From assembly GCA_943371535.1 (NCBI GenBank), contig CALRVE020000033.1:1-38603 (forward strand): 38,603 nucleotides of DNA. The letters run 5' to 3'. The position numbers were made by a program, and so were the translations under genes. Below are positions 9,427 through 17,222 of this stretch, piece by piece. The stretch's first letter is position 1, and each line of letters begins with the position of its first letter. Below the pieces are notes generated by a model. It saw nothing but the letters and a program-made list of their open reading frames with translations. It searched no databases and was not told where the DNA came from. The stretch comes from UBA1930 sp943371535. GTDB taxonomy: Bacteria; Bacteroidota; Bacteroidia; Chitinophagales; Chitinophagaceae.

Positions 9427-10188
9427 TTAGTTTTCTTTGATAATTTTTATGCTTGTTTCATTTAAACCTCTTAACAAATAAGTGCCCTGTGGTAAATGTG
9501 CTATGTTAAGGGTAATTCTGTTAAGACCAGTTACTAAATTGTAATTTTGATTGAATAGTAGCTTGCCCGATAAATCGAATAATTGAACAGTTGTTTTAGT
9601 GCTGTTTGTTTGATTAACTTCTATGGTTAAAGTAGATTTTACAGGAACAGGATATACTTTAATTTCTTCTGAACGGCTTGATAAACTTACAATCCAAGAG
9701 TGGCTACTGCTACCATCTTTTTCAGTAATTAATATCTTGTAATAAACAGTTTTTGTATTACTGTATTGGTCTTTAAACTGATAAATGTTTTCAAGCGATG
9801 GATTGTTAATTGGTGCAACTGTACCTACTGGCTCAAAGTTGATTCCGTCAACAGAACGAAGCAGCGTAAAACTTTTTATGTTATACTCTTGAATCGTTTT
9901 CCATTGTAATGCAATATGGTTATTTTCCTTTTTTGCATTAAATGCAATTAATTGCAAAGGAAGACTACTTTGGTTTTGGCTTTGTTGAAAGCCCTGTGTA
10001 AGAATTAGATTGATACTGCTATTGCTTACAGTAGAAACTACCGTTTCGCCAATAGTTACAGATAAACTTCCTGTGGAATTGGTGTAATAAGCACCTGAGC
10101 TTGAGATTACCTGCTGTGCATAAGAAAATAAACCAATGCTTAAACACATACAAAAAACCAATAGCGATTTGCTGTATTTTTTATTCAT
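9427..10188 (-). CDS. Secreted protein with T9SS type A sorting domain
   Basis: A 253-residue protein with a signal peptide ending near SYAQQ (residues 1-25). Next comes a short region QVISSSGAYYTNSTGSLSV...GETVVSTV...LTQGFQQ (about 26-70), a motif set I recognise from small T9SS cargo. A fibronectin-like beta domain with the usual LIAFNAKKENNHIALQWKT opening (about 77-165) follows, and a T9SS sorting domain IKVYPVPVKSTLTIEV...GTYLLRG closes the protein from about 176. It should be exported to the cell surface by T9SS. It overlaps no neighbour and is followed after 10 bases by the tail-fibre-like gene. The 60-base gap from the methyltransferase at 10249 leaves open whether it shares that operon. 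Function is unknown. Confidence 0.87.
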   Translation of the reverse strand: MNKKYSKSLLVFCMCLSIGLFSYAQQVISSSGAYYTNSTGSLSVTIGETVVSTVSNSSINLILTQGFQQSQNQSSLPLQLIAFNAKKENNHIALQWKTIQEYNIKSFTLLRSVDGINFEPVGTVAPINNPSLENIYQFKDQYSNTKTVYYKILITEKDGSSSHSWIVSLSSRSEEIKVYPVPVKSTLTIEVNQTNSTKTTVQLFDLSGKLLFNQNYNLVTGLNRITLNIAHLPQGTYLLRGLNETSIKIIKEN

Positions 10189-10248
10189 ATGGTAAATATA
10201 TGAAGTGTTTGTATGTGTTTAGTTTTTTTGGTATGTTATTTACTTAAA

Positions 10249-10941
10249 TTATTTTTTCTTTGCAAATACAAACGTATTAAAGCTGAGTAATTCTTCTGAG
10301 TTATTGTTGTGTTTGGCAAATTTTTGTAACGATAACAATTGTAAGTGGGTAATTATTTTATCGATCAAATTATAACCTTTACTGTACTTATTGGCTATAT
10401 GCTTTACTCTGCGTACTTCTTGAGCAATAAATTCAAAATAATTACCATTTTGTTCAAGCTGTAAAATATCGTAGCCCATGGCACCTAAATGATGTTCAAA
10501 GAAAAATTTATTCAAGCCACTGGCAAAATGATATGGGGCAAAATGAGTTAAACTGGCAAAAGGTACAGTTATCATTAAAAAACCACCACTTCTTAGTACA
10601 CGGTTCATTTCTTTTAAAGCAGCAACAGGATCTGGCACATGTTCCAACACTTCGGTACACATTACTGCATCAAAATTTCCATCAGCAACAGGTATTGCTG
10701 TAATGTCTGAAACAATATCTAGTTTAGAATTATCCCAACTGCCCATTTGTAAACCAACATTTCCATCGCCATTGTATTGAGCAAAATCTTGTGATGTGTA
10801 TTGCAAATGGGTACAATATTTTTTAAACTGACATTCGCCTGCACCTGCATCTAAAATTTTAAAGCCTGCAGGAATTTTTTTTAATGTTTCTTCTGTCCAT
10901 TTATATCTGTTAGATTCATTCTGTGTGCCTACGGTAAACAT
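10249..10941 (-). CDS. SAM-dependent methyltransferase (Methyltransf_11-like)
   Basis: A 230-residue class I methyltransferase: motif I FKILDAGAGECQFKKY around residues 28-43, strand-4 region DAVMCTEVLEHVPDPVAALKEMNRVL around 90-115, then GGFLMITVPFA. No signal peptide or clear membrane segment. The acceptor is unknown; position suggests surface glycan or lipid-linked oligosaccharide modification. It is 26 bases downstream of the FkbM methyltransferase and is the last gene of the tight unit that starts with the flippase at 14012. Confidence 0.87.
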   Translation of the reverse strand: MFTVGTQNESNRYKWTEETLKKIPAGFKILDAGAGECQFKKYCTHLQYTSQDFAQYNGDGNVGLQMGSWDNSKLDIVSDITAIPVADGNFDAVMCTEVLEHVPDPVAALKEMNRVLRSGGFLMITVPFASLTHFAPYHFASGLNKFFFEHHLGAMGYDILQLEQNGNYFEFIAQEVRRVKHIANKYSKGYNLIDKIITHLQLLSLQKFAKHNNNSEELLSFNTFVFAKKK

Positions 10942-10967
10942 ATTTGTTAGGTTATATAGTTGTTGAA

Positions 10968-11744
10968 TTAACTTTTGAAATAAATATCGCCAAATAAAGT
11001 ATTGGTAAAGCTTGCTTGTTGTACCAATTCATTCATTGCTGTAAATGAAATCCATTGCGGCAAAGCAAGTTCCATATTTTCTGCAATGCTGTAATTGAAT
11101 GTTCCATTGGGTACAATTTCGTTCAATCTTTGCATGCATTGCAGCATATTTTGTTGCATTTCTGGAACACAATATTCAAACGATAAATAGGGAATTGCAT
11201 CATTCAATCCTGCCAATACATTTAACTCAAATCCTTCTACATCTATTTTGCAAAACTGTGGAATACCATGTTTTGCAATTAAACTATCTAGTGTAACAAT
11301 AGGCACTTGAATGGTTTGATTCCAAGAGTAATTACTAAATCTGTTGGTACTGGTATTGTCAATAAATTCTTTGCTAAAGGTTGATATGGTTGAATCATTG
11401 GCAATAAACATTTCTAAAACTCCTGATTCTTTTCCTAGTCCTACTTTTTCTATTACAATACCATTACCAAATTTTTCTTCTAGTGTATTAATACAAGCAG
11501 GTTGTGGTTCCACTGCAATTACTTTTGCCGATAGGGCTAAAAATACTTGCACTCTGTTGCCCACATTTGCACCAACATCAAATACCAAATCATTGGGTTG
11601 TATAAATTGGCTATAAAATTGTTTTCGTTTAGGCAATTGTTCAAGTTCTTTCAAAGCCTCTGCTTTTCTAAAAGCAGCCAATTTATTGGCTTGCATTTTT
11701 TTATAAAAACTGGTATTGCCTAATATTTTTTTAACGATACTCAT
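10968..11744 (-). CDS. FkbM family methyltransferase
   Basis: A 258-residue protein with the FkbM signature: DLVFDVGANVGNRVQVFL (motif I, about residues 52-69), VIAVEPQPACINTLEEKFG, then VPIVTLDSLIAKHGIPQFCK and IDVEGFELNVLAGL (about 155-195), the typical 'TLD...K-D-EG-E-VL-G' pattern. FkbM-type enzymes O-methylate polyketides or sugars, and in glycan clusters they usually methylate polysaccharide residues. It starts 3 bases after the stop of the DUF268-like gene and is followed after 26 bases by another methyltransferase, so translation within this unit is probably coupled. Confidence 0.9.
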   Translation of the reverse strand: MSIVKKILGNTSFYKKMQANKLAAFRKAEALKELEQLPKRKQFYSQFIQPNDLVFDVGANVGNRVQVFLALSAKVIAVEPQPACINTLEEKFGNGIVIEKVGLGKESGVLEMFIANDSTISTFSKEFIDNTSTNRFSNYSWNQTIQVPIVTLDSLIAKHGIPQFCKIDVEGFELNVLAGLNDAIPYLSFEYCVPEMQQNMLQCMQRLNEIVPNGTFNYSIAENMELALPQWISFTAMNELVQQASFTNTLFGDIYFKS

Positions 11745-11747
11745 GTA

Positions 11748-12497
11748 TTAATTTTTTTTAAACCAAAAACAGCCACAACCATAGTTTTGGTCTTGTACTA
11801 AAGTTGGGTTAGCGTTATCAATAAAACTTCCTGCATCATCTACCAATGCAAAACTTTGTAACCTACAGTTCTTGAATAGTTCAGTAACCAATTCAAAACT
11901 ATAAATTCTGTGGGCATTGTATTCAATTCTTTGTTTGCCAACAGGCGTTACAAATAAAATATCGCCATTGCTTGCTGTAATTCTTTGTAATTCGTTGATG
12001 GCTTTTATATCGCCTTGTGGGTCTAATGCATCGCCATAACGTCCTAAACCAATATGTTCAACTGTATGCATGCATGATACTGACGTAAAGCTGTTATCGG
12101 CAAAATCAAGTTTACATAAATCGGCAAAATTGCCTTCCCAATTATTTAAGTTTAAATGAGCCGGACGATAATCGTAAAATTTTGTAGGAATAAAAGCACT
12201 CACAATACTGCTAAATGAAAGAATAGAAGAAAAATCGGCATGAGTGGCCGGTTTGGTTTGAGCCAAAATTCTGGCAGCCCAAGCTGGATGATAAATGTAA
12301 TGGCTGTCGAAAGGTGTAGTACTTACTCTATCGTTTAAACAAGGATAAATATCTTTAGTATGAACCGAAAAACGTTGGTCATTCAACTTTCTAAATGATT
12401 GCATCTCTTGCAAAAATTTAAAAAATAGCCCAATTCTTTTTGGGGTTCTTATTAAAATACCTTTGGCGGTTTGTATAAAAAAACTTTTTAAATACAT
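11748..12497 (-). CDS. DUF268-family protein, methyltransferase-like
   Basis: A 249-residue protein matching the DUF268 family as I know it: ...HYIYHPAWAARIL..., SILSFSSIVSAFIPTKFYDYRPAHL, and SVSCMHTVEHIGLGRYGD followed by DPQGDIKAINELQRI. The layout resembles a degenerate Rossmann methyltransferase: the strand 'SCMHTVEHIGLG' stands where 'xxxVLEH' is in class I enzymes, but a clear glycine-rich SAM loop is missing. Family members lie in O-antigen and glycan loci; no activity is established to my knowledge. It sits 3 bases downstream of the flippase and 3 bases upstream of the FkbM gene, in the same operon. Confidence 0.8.
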   Translation of the reverse strand: MYLKSFFIQTAKGILIRTPKRIGLFFKFLQEMQSFRKLNDQRFSVHTKDIYPCLNDRVSTTPFDSHYIYHPAWAARILAQTKPATHADFSSILSFSSIVSAFIPTKFYDYRPAHLNLNNWEGNFADLCKLDFADNSFTSVSCMHTVEHIGLGRYGDALDPQGDIKAINELQRITASNGDILFVTPVGKQRIEYNAHRIYSFELVTELFKNCRLQSFALVDDAGSFIDNANPTLVQDQNYGCGCFWFKKN

Positions 12498-12500
12498 AAG

Positions 12501-14012
12501 CTATTGTTGTTGTTTGGGCAATTTCCATACACCATATTTACGTAGTGTAGAAAAAATCATGTCATTCAAATCTTCCGATGTTTTTAATGCTAATATAGCT
12601 ATACCATACATACTAATAAATGCAAATGAACGTATAAAAGCATCTACAATAAAATTTGAAAAAACAGGAATACTATTACTCACTGCAAAAGATACTGCTG
12701 CAATGCATAAAGTTTGTACATTTTTCAATGTATAAGGTTGCAAATTAAACAACTTCCAAATAAATAAAAGTCGTACCAAATTATACACTACTGTAGCAAT
12801 AAAATTGGCATAGGCCGAACCAACTACCCCATATTTATTAATGAGAAAATAGTTTAATGGAATAGATAGAAACACAAAAAACATGTTGGTGCCAAAGTCT
12901 ATTTTCCAATATTTAGAAGAGAGCAAAATTTGTGAGTTGAGGCCAGTACCTAAGTCAACCAATTTCGATATGCCCAATATTAAAATAATATTGGGTAATG
13001 TTTGGTACACAGGACCAAAATAGCTGACCAAATTATGTACATTCAAATAAATAACACAACCAATTGCCAAACCAATGATGGTTAAGTTGAGGGCAGTTTT
13101 TTGGTACATTTCACCAATCTTGTTCATGTCTTTATCTTTCCAAGCATACGCAATAATGCTTGCTGCAATGCCCATCATGCCTCTCATAGGCACTTCCATT
13201 AATGCAATTAAAAAAGTGGCAATGGTAAATACTGCAGTATCAGCTAAACCGTTTGCTGATTGACTTGAAATAATGATGGTATCTGAAGTTCTGGCAATTA
13301 ACCCCAATACCTGACCAGAAAATATAAATATGCTAAAAGTGAGAATATGCTTTTTTAATCGCCTTGTTACTTTGCTTATTTGAATAATGAAGTTAAAATA
13401 ATTCAGCTTGTATAAATGAACAATTAAAATGAGTACAGGAATAACATATAAGCAAGCAAAAAGTGTAATGAACTGACTGAAGTTTACCCATTTAAAAATG
13501 TACAGTATTACTAAAGCAGTGGTAATAATTCTAAAGCCAATCTCTTTTAAAAAGTTGGTAAGTACGGTATTTTGTAAACTCCATTCAATAGACTCTAATA
13601 AATACCAAAGTGCATAGCTAATAGTAAGTGGATAAATGAGGTGAAAATATTCAACAAATAAAGCTGAGTTTTTACCAAATTTTCTTATGATGGTATCTCT
13701 AAAAATAGGTGTAATAATTACAAAAAGTAAACAGCCTATTAAACAAGCAAGAATGGTTATAAAAGGTAAATCGTTTTTTTTAGGAGGTAAATAAGCTTTG
13801 TAAAATGGAAAAAATTTAATGGTTGCAGGGCAGCTACCAAAAGTACAAAGCATAGCAATTAGGGTAGAAACATCAATTAATAAACGGGTTAAGCCAAATT
13901 GTTCGGGGGTGAAATAGTTTTTAAAAAGAAACAATAAATTAAATGCACCAATCAAAAAACCTATATAAATATAGATAGATGAAGCTACAGATTGCCTACG
14001 AACGATACCCAT
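12501..14012 (-). CDS. Polysaccharide flippase (Wzx/MATE-like, MVF superfamily)
   Basis: A 503-residue integral membrane protein with about 12-14 hydrophobic segments through its length. The N-terminus SIYIYIGFLIGAFNLLFLFKNYFTPEQFGLTRLLID and the middle SGQVLGLIARTSDTIIIS...MEVPMRGMMGIAASIIA are typical of oligosaccharide flippases (polysaccharide_synt family). Such proteins move undecaprenyl-linked oligosaccharides across the inner membrane for O-antigen or capsule assembly. It is first in the tight unit flippase - DUF268 - FkbM - methyltransferase. No polymerase, initiating transferase or sugar-nucleotide gene is in the unit, so the substrate is unclear. The upstream 268 bases contain repeats and, on the other strand, the tRNA promoter. 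Confidence 0.9.
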   Translation of the reverse strand: MGIVRRQSVASSIYIYIGFLIGAFNLLFLFKNYFTPEQFGLTRLLIDVSTLIAMLCTFGSCPATIKFFPFYKAYLPPKKNDLPFITILACLIGCLLFVIITPIFRDTIIRKFGKNSALFVEYFHLIYPLTISYALWYLLESIEWSLQNTVLTNFLKEIGFRIITTALVILYIFKWVNFSQFITLFACLYVIPVLILIVHLYKLNYFNFIIQISKVTRRLKKHILTFSIFIFSGQVLGLIARTSDTIIISSQSANGLADTAVFTIATFLIALMEVPMRGMMGIAASIIAYAWKDKDMNKIGEMYQKTALNLTIIGLAIGCVIYLNVHNLVSYFGPVYQTLPNIILILGISKLVDLGTGLNSQILLSSKYWKIDFGTNMFFVFLSIPLNYFLINKYGVVGSAYANFIATVVYNLVRLLFIWKLFNLQPYTLKNVQTLCIAAVSFAVSNSIPVFSNFIVDAFIRSFAFISMYGIAILALKTSEDLNDMIFSTLRKYGVWKLPKQQQ

Positions 14013-14060
14013 TGATTGTATTTAATTGCACGAAATGGCGAAAATAAGCATGTTTGAGGT

Positions 14061-14194
14061 AGTTAGTAATTAGGAATTAAGAAATAGGAGTTAGGAATTA
14101 GGGTATCACTAGCGATTTAGGATTCACCACTCACGATTTCCCACTTCCACTAGCAATTCACGATTCACCATTCACGATTCCCCTCTCACCATTT
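14061..14194. repeat. Low-complexity degenerate tandem repeats
   Basis: Two back-to-back tracts. Positions 14061-14103 hold variants of GGAATTAG / GGAGTTAG with a 7-8 base period. Positions 14106-14194 hold variants of CTAGCGATTTA and TCACGATTCACCAT with a 7-10 base period. The same two motif families recur at 15323-15780. There is no coding potential. They lie between the flippase start and the tRNA promoter. Confidence 0.8.
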
Positions 14195-14235
14195 CTTCTA
14201 ACAAAATAAAATATTCTAGCAAACAGTAAATAAAG

Positions 14236-14267
14236 TTTGGCTGCTAACTTTCAACCACTTACTTTTG
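14236..14267 (+). promoter_or_regulatory. Bacteroidota-type promoter of initiator tRNA
   Basis: TTTG at 14236-14239 and TACTTTTG at 14260-14267 match the Bacteroidota -33 TTTG and -7 TAnnTTTG consensus, with a 20-base spacer. The tRNA starts 14 bases after the -7 box. Confidence 0.82.
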
Positions 14268-14280
14268 CAATCCAATAAAT

Positions 14281-14352
<72 letters not shown>

Positions 14353-14360
14353 CTGAAAAT

Positions 14361-14388
14361 AAAGTCCCGCTAAAAAGCGGGACTTTTT
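14361..14388 (+). terminator. Intrinsic terminator of the tRNA
   Basis: The 10-bp stem AAAGTCCCGC (14361-14370) pairs with GCGGGACTTT (14377-14386) across a 6-base A-rich loop and is followed by a T-rich tract. It begins 8 bases after the tRNA. Confidence 0.9.
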
Positions 14389-14452
14389 AGTTTTATACAA
14401 TGGCATTATTTTCAAATGCACATGTATTTATTTGGTTAATACTTTTGTAACA

Positions 14453-15322
14453 ATGAAATCTGGTTTTGTAAACATATTTGGTAAACCCAATGCAGGCAAA
14501 AGTACTTTGCTCAATGCTTTAATGGGCGAAAAAATGGCTATTGTATCGCCTAAGGTGCAAACTACAAGGCATCGTATAAAAGGTTTTTTAACCAAGCCTA
14601 GTGAATACCAAATTATTTTTTCTGATACACCTGGTATTATTGAAACCAAATATAAGCTGCACGAAAAAATGATGGCAGCCGTAAAAAGTGCATTAGAAGA
14701 TGCCGATGTTGGATTATTGATTTTAGATGTGAACGACGATTTTGAAGCAAATGATCTAATGTTTCAGCAATTGAATTTGAAAGTACCTTGTTTATTGATT
14801 TTGAATAAAATTGATACCGCCGTAAATGGTAGAATTGCCGATGCTGCTGCTTTTTTTGAAAGCAAACCGTATGTAAAAAAGATTATTAAGGTTTCGGCTT
14901 TACAGCAACATCACATTACTAAACTCATCAATGCTATTGTAGAATTACTGCCAGAGGGAAGCCCTTTTTATAACGAAGATGATTTAAGTGATTTGCCTAC
15001 CAAATTTTTTGTGAGTGAAATTATTCGAGAAAAAGTATATCAGTTATTTGAGGATGAAATACCTTATCATGTAGCAGTGTTAATTAACGAGTTTAAAGAA
15101 AAAGAAACTTTGGTTAAAATACAAGCCGATATTGTTGTACAAAGAGAAACACAAAAAGTTATACTGATTGGCGAAGGCGGAAAAATGGTAAAACAAATTG
15201 GTATGTTGGCTAGGCAAGACATAGAAAAATTTATTGAACGTAAAGTTTTTTTAGAACTATTCATAAAAGTAAAACCTAAATGGAGAGACAATGAAATGCA
15301 GTTGAAGGAGTTTGGGTATTAG
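14453..15322 (+). CDS. era: GTPase Era, ribosome biogenesis
   Basis: A 289-residue protein (start ATG at 14453; an in-frame TTG at 14432 would add 7 residues and is less likely). Domain 1 is a GTPase: G1 GKPNAGKST (residues 10-18), switch region QTTRHRIKG, G3 DTPGI, G4 NKID, G5 SALQ. Domain 2 is a KH RNA-binding domain, with VILIGEGGKMVKQIGMLARQ around 237-256 holding the GxxG-type loop. Era binds the 3' end of 16S rRNA and helps mature the 30S subunit at the inner membrane. Its length matches the family. It follows the initiator tRNA and precedes der, another ribosome-assembly GTPase, but 473 bases of repeats separate the two, so they are probably separately transcribed. Confidence 0.96.
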   Translation: MKSGFVNIFGKPNAGKSTLLNALMGEKMAIVSPKVQTTRHRIKGFLTKPSEYQIIFSDTPGIIETKYKLHEKMMAAVKSALEDADVGLLILDVNDDFEANDLMFQQLNLKVPCLLILNKIDTAVNGRIADAAAFFESKPYVKKIIKVSALQQHHITKLINAIVELLPEGSPFYNEDDLSDLPTKFFVSEIIREKVYQLFEDEIPYHVAVLINEFKEKETLVKIQADIVVQRETQKVILIGEGGKMVKQIGMLARQDIEKFIERKVFLELFIKVKPKWRDNEMQLKEFGY

Positions 15323-15780
15323 AAGGGAGAAGGTGAAAGTTAAAAGGTAGAAGGTGAAAGGCAAAAGGTGTGGGGTAGGAGGGAAAAGTTATAAGTGATG
15401 AGTTATAAGTTGAAAGGTTTAAGGTTTGGGGAATTAGGAGTTAGGAATTGGTAGTTAGGTTATGGTTAGTTTTTTACTAGCGATTTATGATTTACGAGAG
15501 GGTAGAAGATAGAAGCTAGAAGGAAGAAGGGGAAAAGTAGAAAGGGGAAAAAAGAAGTTCTAAAGTTTCTCCTACTTGCGATTACCCACTAGCGATTTAC
15601 GATTCACTACTTGCGTTTTTTTGGAGTTTAAAGTTTTGGATTTAATTGATGCTAGAAGATGTATGAGTTGAAAGAATTGGCAATTAGAAATTTCAAATCA
15701 GAAATCTCAAATCAGCAATTCCAAATCAGAAATCAGTGATCTCAAATTCGAAATATTATTTAATTTAAATTGTTCCTTTT
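15323..15780. repeat. Mosaic of low-complexity degenerate repeats between era and der
   Basis: A non-coding stretch made of several short-period families one after another. The pieces are: purine-rich GAAGGTGAAAG / AAAAGGT variants (15325-15385); AGTTATAAGTGATGAGTTATA (15387-15410); GGAATTAGGAGTTAGGAATT (15430-15450); CTAGCGATTTA(T/C)GATT variants (15477-15500 and 15575-15612); AGAAGATAGAAGCTAGAAGG variants (15505-15560); and AAATCAGAAATCTCAAATC variants (15690-15750). The first families repeat those at 14061-14194. No gene is seen here; the last 40 bases hold the der leader. Confidence 0.8.
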
Positions 15781-15795
15781 AAGAGGATTAGTTTT

Positions 15796-17109
15796 ATGAG
15801 TTATACAGTTGCAATTGTTGGTAGGCCCAACGTAGGGAAAAGTACTTTTTTTAACCGTTTGTTAGAAGAGCGTAAAGCTATTGTGGATGACGTAAGTGGG
15901 GTTACACGTGACAGACAATATGGTGTGAGTGAATGGTGTGGCAAAACATTTAATGTAATTGATACTGGTGGTTTTGTACCTGATAGTGTAGATGTTTTTG
16001 AAACTGAAATTAGAAAGCAGGTAAAAATTGCTATTGAAGAAGCGGATGCCATCATTTTTATGGTAGATGTAGCTACAGGCATTACGGATTTAGACGATTC
16101 AATGGCTGCTATTTTACGCAGAAGCAAAAAGCCTGTTTATTTAACTGTAAACAAAGTGGATAATGGAGATAGAGAATTTGAAGCTAGTGAATTTTATAGC
16201 CTAGGTTTTGACACCATTTATACTGTAAGCAGCATTAGTGGAACTGGAACAGGTGAATTATTAGATGCATTGGTTGAACCAATTACCAAAGAAGCATCTG
16301 AAGAAGCAGCTAAAGAAAATGAGTTACCAAAATTTGCCATTATTGGTCAGCCTAATGTCGGGAAATCATCTTTACTAAATGCATTAATTGGTGCCGAAAG
16401 AACAATTGTTAGCGATATTTCTGGCACTACAAGAGATGCAATACATACCCATTATAATTTATTCAATAAAGAATTTATTTTAATAGATACGGCAGGTATT
16501 AGAAAGAAGAATAAAGACAAAGAAGATTTAGAATTCTATTCTATCATTCGTGCTATTAGAGCAATGGATGAAGCCGATGTTTGCTTTTTAGTAATTGATG
16601 CAGTAAATGGAATAACAGCACAAGATGTAACTATTTTTAGTTTAGCATCTCGTAAAGGAAAAGGCATTGTGATTTTAGTAAACAAATGGGATGCAGTTGA
16701 AAAAGAAACCAACACAGCTCGTGATTATGAAAAGAGATTGAAAGAAAAAATTGCTCCTTTTACCGATGTGCCAGTTTTATTTATTTCGGCAAAAGAAAAA
16801 ACAAGAATTATGAAAGCCATGGAAATTGGCTTAGAAGTGTACGATAGCAAAAAACAACATATTGCAACCTCTAAGTTGAATGATATTATGTTGAAGGCTA
16901 TTGAAGCTTACAGAGCTCCTGTAGTTCGTGGGCACATTGTAAAAATTAAATACGTTACTCAGTTGCCAACGCATGTACCTTCATTTGCATTTTTCACCAA
17001 CTTCCCCGATGATATTAAAATGCCTTACAAAAATTATTTAGAAAATAAGTTAAGGGAAAACTTCAATTTTAAAGGAGTTCCTGTAAGAATTTTCTTCAGA
17101 AAAAAATAA
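15796..17109 (+). CDS. der: GTPase Der (EngA), 50S assembly
   Basis: A 437-residue protein with two tandem GTPase domains and a C-terminal KH-like domain, the unique Der layout. Domain 1 has GRPNVGKST (residues 8-16), DTGGF and NKVD. Domain 2 has GQPNVGKSS (about 183-191), DTAGI and NKWD. The C-terminus ends ...GVPVRIFFRKK, as is usual for Der. It acts in maturation of the 50S ribosomal subunit. A sequence AGAGGA at 15782-15787, 8 bases before the ATG, resembles a Shine-Dalgarno site, which is uncommon in this phylum. A terminator follows at 17130. Confidence 0.97.
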   Translation: MSYTVAIVGRPNVGKSTFFNRLLEERKAIVDDVSGVTRDRQYGVSEWCGKTFNVIDTGGFVPDSVDVFETEIRKQVKIAIEEADAIIFMVDVATGITDLDDSMAAILRRSKKPVYLTVNKVDNGDREFEASEFYSLGFDTIYTVSSISGTGTGELLDALVEPITKEASEEAAKENELPKFAIIGQPNVGKSSLLNALIGAERTIVSDISGTTRDAIHTHYNLFNKEFILIDTAGIRKKNKDKEDLEFYSIIRAIRAMDEADVCFLVIDAVNGITAQDVTIFSLASRKGKGIVILVNKWDAVEKETNTARDYEKRLKEKIAPFTDVPVLFISAKEKTRIMKAMEIGLEVYDSKKQHIATSKLNDIMLKAIEAYRAPVVRGHIVKIKYVTQLPTHVPSFAFFTNFPDDIKMPYKNYLENKLRENFNFKGVPVRIFFRKK

Positions 17110-17129
17110 AATGAATTGATATGTTATTG

Positions 17130-17160
17130 AAAGCCAGTTACTTAACTGGCTTTATTATTT
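17130..17160 (+). terminator. Intrinsic terminator of der
   Basis: The stem AAAGCCAGTT (17130-17139) pairs with AACTGGCTTT (17144-17153), 4-base loop, followed by ATTATTTT. It lies 20 bases after the der stop. Confidence 0.85.
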
Positions 17161-17222
17161 TGCTGATAATTGTCATGTTTATCATGATTGTATAGAATTA
17201 ATTTCATTACTTATAAATAAGC

